Positions 1-7,617 of a DNA stretch of 40,211 bases are shown here, piece after piece (the stretch's first letter is position 1; each line of letters begins with the position of its first letter). The position numbers and the translations under genes were made by a program. Origin of the DNA: an uncultured Granulicella sp. GTDB lineage: Bacteria > Acidobacteriota > Terriglobia > Terriglobales > Acidobacteriaceae. Below the pieces are notes generated by a model. The model made no database searches, had not been told where the DNA came from, and worked only from the letters and a program-made list of their open reading frames with translations. The stretch is from NCBI GenBank assembly GCA_937873145.1, contig CALMVK010000339.1, positions 8,640-48,850 of the forward strand, in the 5' to 3' direction.

Positions 1-24
1 GTGGCGCACCTCAAGGTATTTGGG

Positions 25-1425
25 CTAGCTCTCGAGCGCGGGATGGGATCTGCGCAGCCGCCGCCAGATGGCCTGCGGATGCAGCGCGGGTGGCACATCC
101 AGCAGACTGCGCGCAAAGCCGGAGAACGTGTCGTGCGCAATCCGCAACGTCGCCGGCAGCACATAGAGATTCATCAGCAGCTCCGAGATGAGCAGCGAAG
201 CCGCCGCACCGTAGAGGCCGAAGCGCCGCGCCACAAAGAACGTTACCGCCACCGTGATCGCGGTGGCCCCCAGGTACACCGCTGCCAGCCGCTTATGCTG
301 GTTGGTCGCCGTCATAATCGTTGAGCTGGTCGACCACAGCGCATACAGGATCACTACCGTCAGCAGGATCGACAGCAGTTCGCGGTTCGGCGGCACCTTG
401 CCTTGCGTCCAGTGGCTGAGAAAGAACGGGCCGCCCAGGATCATTGCCGTGACGATGAGAATCGCGAGGATGAGCGCCATCTGGCACGCCCGCCGGTGCA
501 GCGTGCGCAGAAGCGAAATCTCGCGTTGTGCAAACGATTTCGACACCTCAGGCTCAAACGTTGAGTTGACCATTTGCACCATTTGCAGGGCCACCCGAGA
601 GACTGTTCGGGCGGTCCCAAAGACCGCAACCGCGACCGGCCCCAACGCATAGCCCACCGCTTGCAGCGTGCCCTGCAGGTTGATGGCGTTTCCCATCGGA
701 AAACCCATGAAGGCAAACGCAGCCGGAGTAAGGCGGCGTATTTCCGCGAACCGGGCATGGGTCCAGCCGAAGCGAAGCCATGGAAGATCGTGCTTCACCA
801 GCCCGATCAGCAGCACCGTGCCCGCAATGTTGGCCATAGCAAAGACCATCGCCGCCGTGCGCGGGCCGTACCCCATCCCTACCGGAACCAGCATGGCCAC
901 AAACGCCCCCAACGTCATGCAGCTTTTGACGAACGACCCGTACGGAAACCGGCCCACGCAGCGGTAGGCCGATTGCAGCAACTGCTCCAACTGCCCGACC
1001 AGCACTGCTACCCCAAGCCAGGCAACGATCCACTTGCAGTCATGCTCGCCGATCGCGTGCACGTTCAGGAGCGTGCCCACCGGCACAAATGAGATCAGGA
1101 TAAGCGCCGCGAGCCCCGTTATGGAAAGCACAAGAACGATTAGCCACCAGCAGCTCTGAAAGACTCGCAGCGTGCTCTCGCGGTCTTCGCGGGCCTCCGC
1201 CATGGTCATCTCGTTGCCGGCTACCGACCCGAAGCCAATGTTTGAAAAGCTGAGGTATGCGGGAATCGCATTCAGCAGAAGCCAGTTGCCGTACACCGCC
1301 TCCGACCAGAAGTGAAAGAACACGGGCACCTGGGCCAGTTGAATAACCGTGTTCGCCAGCTTGGAGATCCACTGCGAGATGAGCCCCAGGATCAGGCGGC
1401 GCCTGGTCCCGGCGTCGATGCTCAT
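25..1425 (-). CDS. Polysaccharide/lipopolysaccharide flippase-like multi-TM membrane protein (Wzx/MATE-like)
   Basis: 466-aa ORF with about 12 hydrophobic segments; N-term 'LILGLISQWISKLANTVIQLAQVPVFFHFWSEAVYGNWLLL' is typical of O-antigen flippases; stop TAG at 25-27. Confidence 0.8.
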   Translation of the reverse strand: MSIDAGTRRRLILGLISQWISKLANTVIQLAQVPVFFHFWSEAVYGNWLLLNAIPAYLSFSNIGFGSVAGNEMTMAEAREDRESTLRVFQSCWWLIVLVLSITGLAALILISFVPVGTLLNVHAIGEHDCKWIVAWLGVAVLVGQLEQLLQSAYRCVGRFPYGSFVKSCMTLGAFVAMLVPVGMGYGPRTAAMVFAMANIAGTVLLIGLVKHDLPWLRFGWTHARFAEIRRLTPAAFAFMGFPMGNAINLQGTLQAVGYALGPVAVAVFGTARTVSRVALQMVQMVNSTFEPEVSKSFAQREISLLRTLHRRACQMALILAILIVTAMILGGPFFLSHWTQGKVPPNRELLSILLTVVILYALWSTSSTIMTATNQHKRLAAVYLGATAITVAVTFFVARRFGLYGAAASLLISELLMNLYVLPATLRIAHDTFSGFARSLLDVPPALHPQAIWRRLRRSHPALES

Positions 1426-1495
1426 GATGCGGCGTCCGCAAACGGAAGGTCCGTGGGAGCCCCGGCTTTAGCAATTCCGCATCTCGCGTTTTGTC

Positions 1496-3313
1496 TCAAT
1501 GTTCCCTCAGCCTGCGGTCTACCTTCATCTTTTCAAGCGTGAGCGTGTCTACCATCGCTTGATCGCCGCGTCGCTCGGCCTCGGTGATCGAAACCCGCAA
1601 CTCCCGCTGACGCCGCTCCAGAAATCGTCGCGTCATGGTCGCCAGCGCGCCCTCCACCTGCTCCAGCATGGTTTGCGTTCCGGACGTTCTCGAGCGGGTG
1701 TTCGCCTCCGGAGCCTCCACTTGGGAGGCCAGCACCTCCGCCAGCATCGTTCGCATTTCGTCCTCCGCAGCCGCGTCCAACGGATTCTCTGGCGCCGGGC
1801 CATGCGCCAGCGACTCCAGCAGCGGCGCCGCGTTCATCCCGTCGTACCACTCCGGATGCGCGCAGAGTTCCTCTGCCGCTCGCCGACGCGCCGGATCCGT
1901 CTCCGGAAGCACCAGCGCGCGCAGCAGCACACGCTCCAGCTCCGTCGCCGGCTCCATTCGCCGCGCGCGCACGCTGCCCAGGCGCTGCGCCGCCGCCTCC
2001 TTCAACTCCTGCCGCATGACTGCGGAATCGATGCCCAGCTTTTGCGCCGCATCCGCCGCAAACTCATCCCGATGAATCCGGTTCGGCATCCGGCGCATAT
2101 GCGGGAGAAGAAAGTTGAGCGCCTTCACTTTGCCATCGGGAGTCCGTACTGGAAACGTCTCGCGCGCCCGATCGATCAGGTAGTCCGAGTGCCGCTTTGC
2201 CGTCCGCAGCGCTGCCATGTACGCCTGGATGCCTCGCTCACGCACAAACCGGTCCGGGTCCAGACCATCCTCAAGCGCAATGACCTTTACCTCAAATCCC
2301 TCCTCGGTGAGCAAGGCAATGGACTTCTCCGCCGCCGTCGAACCCGCCTGGTCCGGGTCGAAATTGACTACAACCCGCTTTGTAAAGCGGCTCAGCAGCC
2401 GTACCTGCATCTCCGTGAAAGCCGTTCCCGAGGTGGCGAGCACATTCTTGATTCCGGCCGTGTACACCGAGATGCAGTCCATCTGGCCTTCGACCAGCAG
2501 CGCAAACTCGAGCGTCCGCATCTCCGCCTTTGCCTTATCCAGATTGAAGAGCACCTGGCCCTTGGTGTAGAGCGTCGTCTCGGGAGAGTTCAGATACTTC
2601 GCCACGGGCCGGCCCTTGTCATCCACCGCATCGAGCGCCCGCGCCGTGAATGCGATCGTCTTGCCTTGTTCGCTGGCGATGGGAAAGGTGATGCGTTTGC
2701 GAAACCGCGCGTAAAGCGGGCCTGTTGGCTGATTTTCTTCGTCTTTTTCGCTTGAGGTAAACAGCCCGCTGGCCCGCATGGCCTCTTCGCTGAAGTGGCT
2801 CTTCAGCCGCTCCCGCATATCGTTGAAATCGTCCGGGGCATACCCGATGCGGAAAGTTGCTACTGTCTGCGGCGAAACGCCACGTCCCGTAAGGTACTCC
2901 CGCGCCCGCGCCGCTACCGGGGCTTTCAGGTTAGCCTCAAAGTATTGCGTTGCCGCTTCGTGCAGATCGATCAACTGCCTTCGCAGCCCTGCCTCCAGCG
3001 CCTCTTCCGCGGAGGAAAACTCCCTTTTGGGCAACGGAATGCCGGCTTTTACAGCGACGGCGCGCACCGCCTCCGGAAAGGTCAGCAGATCCATTTTCAT
3101 CACAAAGGTGAAGACATCGCCGGTCTGATGACAGCCGAAACAGTAAAAGTAGCCGCGGGTCGCATTCACAGAAAACGATCCCGTCTTCTCTTTATGGAAA
3201 GGACACAGCCCGGTGTAGTTCTGCGCACCGGTCTTGCGCAGTTTCACATACTCGCCGATCACTTTAACGATGTCGACCTGCGATTTTACGATCTGTGCAA
3301 AGTTATCCGCCAT
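1496..3313 (-). CDS. dnaG: DNA primase
   Basis: CHC2 zinc finger 'GLCPFHKEKTGSFSVNATRGYFYCFGCHQTGDVFTFV'; TOPRIM 'LLVEGQMDCISVYTAGIKNVLATSGTAF...VVVNFDPDQAG'. ORF opens at 3325; ATG at 3313 (MADNFAQIVKSQVDIVKVIGEYV) matches the usual start. Confidence 0.96.
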   Translation of the reverse strand: MADNFAQIVKSQVDIVKVIGEYVKLRKTGAQNYTGLCPFHKEKTGSFSVNATRGYFYCFGCHQTGDVFTFVMKMDLLTFPEAVRAVAVKAGIPLPKREFSSAEEALEAGLRRQLIDLHEAATQYFEANLKAPVAARAREYLTGRGVSPQTVATFRIGYAPDDFNDMRERLKSHFSEEAMRASGLFTSSEKDEENQPTGPLYARFRKRITFPIASEQGKTIAFTARALDAVDDKGRPVAKYLNSPETTLYTKGQVLFNLDKAKAEMRTLEFALLVEGQMDCISVYTAGIKNVLATSGTAFTEMQVRLLSRFTKRVVVNFDPDQAGSTAAEKSIALLTEEGFEVKVIALEDGLDPDRFVRERGIQAYMAALRTAKRHSDYLIDRARETFPVRTPDGKVKALNFLLPHMRRMPNRIHRDEFAADAAQKLGIDSAVMRQELKEAAAQRLGSVRARRMEPATELERVLLRALVLPETDPARRRAAEELCAHPEWYDGMNAAPLLESLAHGPAPENPLDAAAEDEMRTMLAEVLASQVEAPEANTRSRTSGTQTMLEQVEGALATMTRRFLERRQRELRVSITEAERRGDQAMVDTLTLEKMKVDRRLREH

Positions 3314-3410
3314 ACCTTCCACCAAGTCTAGAAGAAGTCTGCTTCCAGGGTCATGGGAGACAACCGTTTCCTGTCCGTGAGCAGGACCCGAGTAGGCCCG
3401 GTATCTTTTG

Positions 3411-3839
3411 TTAGACCTCCTGCAGCACCAGCGATTTCAACAGATCCAGCACCTCCTGGCCCGCGTCCGAACTCTTGTGGATTGCATCTTGCAGCTTCGC
3501 GTCCAGTTCGGGTGTCAACGCGCACTCTTCTGGGGAGACATACGCCATCGACCACTCGGCGAAGTCTCGCTGTTCGCTGGTCAGGCTTTCCAGAACCGTT
3601 ACATCTCCGTGTCGCGTGTCGTTCTGGATGCGCTCGAAGACTGCCTCAAGCGCCTCTTGCGGCCCCTCAAGGACCTGTGCAAAGTGATCCGCGCTGAACA
3701 AAAGAGCACCCGTCACGTTCGCTTTGCTGTTATTTCTCCGCGATGTTTCAAGAATTTGACTGATCTCTGCGTTGCGCGTGGCGGCATCTCCCTCAATGAG
3801 ATTGCGGCTGCAGTAAACGACTTTCTGAATGCTGGTCAC
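3411..3839 (-). CDS. Stand-alone BLUF-domain blue-light photoreceptor (~142 aa)
   Basis: 'VVYCSRNLIEGDAATRNAEISQILETSRRNNSKANVTGALLFSADHFAQVLEGPQEALEAVFERIQNDTRHGDVTVLESLTSEQRDFAEWSMAYV' matches the BLUF pattern, with the conserved Tyr, Asn, Gln and WxM positions. GTG start at 3839 preceded by GAGGG with 5-nt spacing. Confidence 0.9.
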   Translation of the reverse strand: MTSIQKVVYCSRNLIEGDAATRNAEISQILETSRRNNSKANVTGALLFSADHFAQVLEGPQEALEAVFERIQNDTRHGDVTVLESLTSEQRDFAEWSMAYVSPEECALTPELDAKLQDAIHKSSDAGQEVLDLLKSLVLQEV

Positions 3840-3904
3840 AGGTGCCCTCGGTGGTTGTTCTTCGTTGAAAGTGTACGAATGCGGACGTAGCAGCTTGATG
3901 CTCT

Positions 3905-5245
3905 CTACTCGCCAGGCTTTAGAAAGAGCTCTGGAAGATCGGAGACTGTAAACGTTTTGCCACAATAGAAACCTTGCAACGTCTGACATCCATCGGCGCG
4001 CACCGCGGCTAGATGCTTAGAGGTGGCAACGCCTTCGACCGAAGTCGTGATTCCCAGCGTTTTCCCCAGAGCCGAGATCGCCTGAACGATGGCCCGGCTC
4101 TTCGCATCCTCCCGCTGCAGCCCGCTCAAAGAGGAATCGATCTTGATCGTGTCGAACGGAAAATTTACCAGTTGGCTCAACGATGCAAAACCCGTGCCAA
4201 AGCTGTCCATGGCCACGCGCACACCAAGCTGTCGCAGTTGCTGCAAGGTTTTGGTAACCTGCAGCCCATTGCGCATCAGGATGTCTTCCGTGACTTCAAT
4301 TTCTAGCCGATGTCCAGGCAGTCCTGCGGCCTTAAGAGCTGCCTCTACTGTGCCCGCAAATTTGGCTGCTTCAAAGTCGATTGCCGAGATATTGAGCGCG
4401 ACCTTAACCTCGCCCGGCCAACGTGCCGCCTCCTTGCAGGCGGCCTTCAACATCCATTCGCCGATGGCGAGTGAAAATCCAATCTCCTCGGCAATGGGCA
4501 GAAAATCCTTTGCGGCAATCAGTCCGCGCTCGGGTGCGCGCCAGTACAGCAATCCCTCCATGACCAAAATGCTGCCGCTCTCTGCATCAATCTGCGGCTG
4601 ATAGTGAATTTCAAACTGCCGCAAGACCAGGGCGCGGCGTAACCCTAGTTCCATCTGTCGCCGCTCCTGCGCGCGCTCCGCCAGATCCGGCGTAAAGAAA
4701 TGGAAGACACACCTTCCCGAGGCTTTTGAATGATAGAGTGCCAGGTCGGCGTACTTCAGCAACTGCGGTCGTCCGGAGGCATCGTCCGGTGCGCTTGCAA
4801 TGCCGATGCTGACGCCGATATGAACGACGTGGCCTTCAATGAGATATGTACGCTGAACCAGATCAATCATCTTCGCAGCCAATGCAGCGGTCTGATCCCG
4901 TTCGAGATCCGTCAGCACGACCGCAAATTCATCGCCTCCCAGCCGCGCCAGAGCGCCCTCTTCCGGCACCAGGCTTTGCAGACGTTCAGTCACCTTGCAC
5001 AGCAACGCATCGCCTACCGGATGGCCTAGCGTATCGTTTACCGCCTTAAAACGGTCGAGATCCAAGAACAGCACCGTAACCCGTTGCACCTGCCCAGAGG
5101 CGAGTTCCAGAAGCCGCTCGCCCAGATGCTGATCGAAGTACAACCTGTTGGCGATCCCGGTGAGAACGTCTCGGCTGGCAAGAGACCACTCCGGCAAAAG
5201 ATCCTTGGCGAGACGATGTATGTCCGGTTCGGTGTACGTGGTCAA
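3905..5245 (-). CDS. GGDEF-EAL domain protein (diguanylate cyclase with degenerate EAL)
   Basis: 'DVLTGIANRLYFDQHL...LARLGGDEFAVVL' GGDEF; EAL-like 'HYQPQIDAESGSILVMEGLLYW ... VALNISAIDF ... LEIEVTEDILMRNG ... AMDSFGTGFASLSQL ... IKIDSSL ... SVEGVAT ... LQGFYCGK'. TTG start at 5245 with AGGAG upstream. Confidence 0.93.
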   Translation of the reverse strand: MTTYTEPDIHRLAKDLLPEWSLASRDVLTGIANRLYFDQHLGERLLELASGQVQRVTVLFLDLDRFKAVNDTLGHPVGDALLCKVTERLQSLVPEEGALARLGGDEFAVVLTDLERDQTAALAAKMIDLVQRTYLIEGHVVHIGVSIGIASAPDDASGRPQLLKYADLALYHSKASGRCVFHFFTPDLAERAQERRQMELGLRRALVLRQFEIHYQPQIDAESGSILVMEGLLYWRAPERGLIAAKDFLPIAEEIGFSLAIGEWMLKAACKEAARWPGEVKVALNISAIDFEAAKFAGTVEAALKAAGLPGHRLEIEVTEDILMRNGLQVTKTLQQLRQLGVRVAMDSFGTGFASLSQLVNFPFDTIKIDSSLSGLQREDAKSRAIVQAISALGKTLGITTSVEGVATSKHLAAVRADGCQTLQGFYCGKTFTVSDLPELFLKPGE

Positions 5246-5564
5246 TCAAAGCTCCTGTTTTTCTCTGTGCGCTCTCCAGCGGTGGCGACGCATCTAGAGT
5301 CAATTTACGTGCAACCGCCGGGGATAGCACTTCCACTTACGTGGCATGATGGAATCCTTAAACCCGCCGATAAGGGAAATAAGTACCGCCGATGGTATCC
5401 AAATCTGCAACCTGGATGCTTGCACAGTTGCCTTTCAGCTCTGCCCTGTCCCACCTTTGTCGTATCGCTTTTCTAGAAACTTCGTTTGATCCTTAGGGTT
5501 CGTACGGACGCGGGTGGAAATTCACGCCTGACCGGCAAAGATGCCGAAGAGAAAGAGGATTTCT

Positions 5565-6641
5565 ATGATCGATTCGAGTCTGTTGCGCAAGTTTGTCGTT
5601 GGTGCCGCTTCGGTCTTTGCAGTTGCCGCGCCTGTTGCCTCCCATGCCGCCGTTTTTATCTCCGTAGGCATCGCTCCTCCGGCGCTTCCTGTCTATGCGC
5701 AGCCCGTCTGCCCCGGGGATGGCTATCTCTGGAACCCTGGCTACTGGGGCTATGGCAATGGAGGCTACTACTGGGTTCCCGGCGTCTGGGTGCAGCCACC
5801 TTCGGTTGGCCTACTCTGGACCCCGCCCTACTGGGGATTTGCCGGCGGTGTATACGGCTTCCACACCGGGTACTGGGGCCCGCACGTCGGCTTCTATGGC
5901 GGAGTGAACTATGGTTTTGGCTTCGGTGGGGTAGGGTTTGTAGGCGGACGTTGGGATGGTGGACACTTTGCCTACAACAGCGCAGTGAACAATGTGAATA
6001 CGACTGTCATCCACAACACCTACGTGGATAAGACCGTGGTCAACAACTACAACAACAATAGCCACACCAGCTTCAATGGCGGTCCGGGAGGCATCCAGGC
6101 ACGGCCGACTCCGCAGCAGGCAGCCTTCGAACATGAGAACCATGTTCCGCCAACCGCCGCGCAGCAGAGCCACTTCCAGAATGCCTCGATGAACCGGGCG
6201 AACTTTGCCTCGGCGAACGGCGGTCATCCTACGATGGCCGCCCAGCAACGTCCCGGCATGAACGCCCAGGGAACAAATGCCGGACGCGATGGCTTTGGTC
6301 GCGGCAACGAAGTTAACACTCGCCAAGGCAATCAGCAGCAACGCATCAATCAGGGCGTTCGCTCCGGGCAGATGACCCCTGGTGAAACTCGCAACGTAGA
6401 GAATCGCGACTCGAGCATCCAGCGTCAAGCGCAGGCCGACCGCCAGGCGAATGGCGGACGTCTCACTGGGCAGGAGCAGCAGCAGATCAACCAGCGGCAA
6501 AACAACGTCAGCCAGTCCATCAACAACGACAGACATAACGCCAACAACGACGCAGCCGCCGCGGCTCGGAACAATCGTGCTCCCCAAGGAGAACAGCGTC
6601 AGGCTGAACGCACCGAACATAACGATCATCCCAAACGCTGA
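5565..6641 (+). CDS. Secreted YXWV/WxPGYW-repeat protein with Gln/Asn-rich C-terminal half
   Basis: Signal peptide 'MIDSSLLRKFVVGAASVFAVAAPVASHA'; aromatic repeats 'GYLWNPGYWGYGNGGYYWVPGVWVQPPSVGLLWTPPYWGF'; SD AAAGAGG before ATG 5565 (ORF track opens at 5541). Confidence 0.82.
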   Translation: MIDSSLLRKFVVGAASVFAVAAPVASHAAVFISVGIAPPALPVYAQPVCPGDGYLWNPGYWGYGNGGYYWVPGVWVQPPSVGLLWTPPYWGFAGGVYGFHTGYWGPHVGFYGGVNYGFGFGGVGFVGGRWDGGHFAYNSAVNNVNTTVIHNTYVDKTVVNNYNNNSHTSFNGGPGGIQARPTPQQAAFEHENHVPPTAAQQSHFQNASMNRANFASANGGHPTMAAQQRPGMNAQGTNAGRDGFGRGNEVNTRQGNQQQRINQGVRSGQMTPGETRNVENRDSSIQRQAQADRQANGGRLTGQEQQQINQRQNNVSQSINNDRHNANNDAAAAARNNRAPQGEQRQAERTEHNDHPKR

Positions 6642-6657
6642 TCGCATCCTGCAATGC

Positions 6658-6683
6658 GCGGCCGAGAACACTTTCTCGGCCGC
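6658..6683. other. 10-bp perfect inverted repeat (hairpin) between YXWV gene and RNA methyltransferase gene; no U-tract
   Basis: gcggccgaga-acactt-tctcggccgc. Confidence 0.7.
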
Positions 6684-6707
6684 CCTGTCACCCGCTAGAC
6701 TGTTTGT

Positions 6708-7550
6708 ATGGTCATACTAGAAGACGACGCCATTCGTTCCCGCCTTGTCGTCGTCCTCGTTCGCGCGCGCAACCCGGCCAACATAGGCGCTGTTGCCCGA
6801 GCGATGCACGACCTTGGCTATGTTCATCTCCGCATCGTCAATGAGTTTCCTGTGCCTTTCGTCGCAGCTAAATCAGCCGTGGATGCCTCCTCGGTCCTAC
6901 TGAGCGCCACTGAACCCGCTACCGTTGCCGCTGCGATTGAGGACTGTACTCTCGTTCTCGGCACCACCGCAGTTGGAGAACGTGTGCTTGAGCATCCACT
7001 TCATCCTTTGCCGGAGGCCTCCGGCCTGGTTCGCTCCGCGCTCCGGACCGATCCCGCAGCGAAGGTCGCTCTCCTGTTTGGCTCGGAAAAGACCGGGCTC
7101 TCGAACGAGGAGCTCAGCTACTGTCACGCGCTGCTCACCATTCCCATGCACTCTCCGAGCAGCGGTGGTGGACGCCATCTCTCGATGAATCTAGGCCAGG
7201 CCGCCGCCGTGTGTCTCTACGCGCTCAATGCCGCTGACGCTGTACCCGCCTCGGCACAATCCGAACCTACTCCCGCTTTGGCCGCTGACCTCGACCGCCT
7301 TACCTGCCTGGTCCATGATGTGCTCGACACCAGCGGGTATGCCCGCCGCAATCCAGCCGGTGCACGCGAACTTTCGATCCGCCGGCTCGTTCGCCGGCTG
7401 CGTCTCAGCGCCATCGACGCACCTGTTTGGACGGGCATCTTCCGGCAGATTCTTTTCCGCCTGACGCCTTCAGAACCCGCCTCCTACCCGCATGATTTGT
7501 CGAGCTACGAAGTCCCGGCCGGCCATGAACCCCGCGAACCGCTAAGCTAA
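6708..7550 (+). CDS. SpoU/TrmH-family RNA methyltransferase (TrmJ-like)
   Basis: 'LVVVLVRARNPANIGAVARAMHDLGYVHLRIVNEF' and 'KVALLFGSEKTGLSNEELSYCHALLTIPMHSPS..SMNLGQAAAVCLYAL' (SPOUT motifs). Confidence 0.93.
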   Translation: MVILEDDAIRSRLVVVLVRARNPANIGAVARAMHDLGYVHLRIVNEFPVPFVAAKSAVDASSVLLSATEPATVAAAIEDCTLVLGTTAVGERVLEHPLHPLPEASGLVRSALRTDPAAKVALLFGSEKTGLSNEELSYCHALLTIPMHSPSSGGGRHLSMNLGQAAAVCLYALNAADAVPASAQSEPTPALAADLDRLTCLVHDVLDTSGYARRNPAGARELSIRRLVRRLRLSAIDAPVWTGIFRQILFRLTPSEPASYPHDLSSYEVPAGHEPREPLS

Positions 7551-7617
7551 GGAAGACCTGTACGCCTGGAACGATTTACTTTCTCCGCATCTTCGTCAAA
7601 CGCCAAACGCCCTCGGG

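Noticed and set aside
1-324. Plus-strand ORF at the window edge
   Set aside because: Antisense to the 3' end of the flippase, low-complexity Arg/His/Gln-rich translation
5246-5564. Possible GEMM c-di-GMP riboswitch between the divergent GGDEF-EAL and YXWV genes
   Set aside because: Searched by eye for the conserved GEMM core and did not find it; intergenic region unexplained but no supported structure
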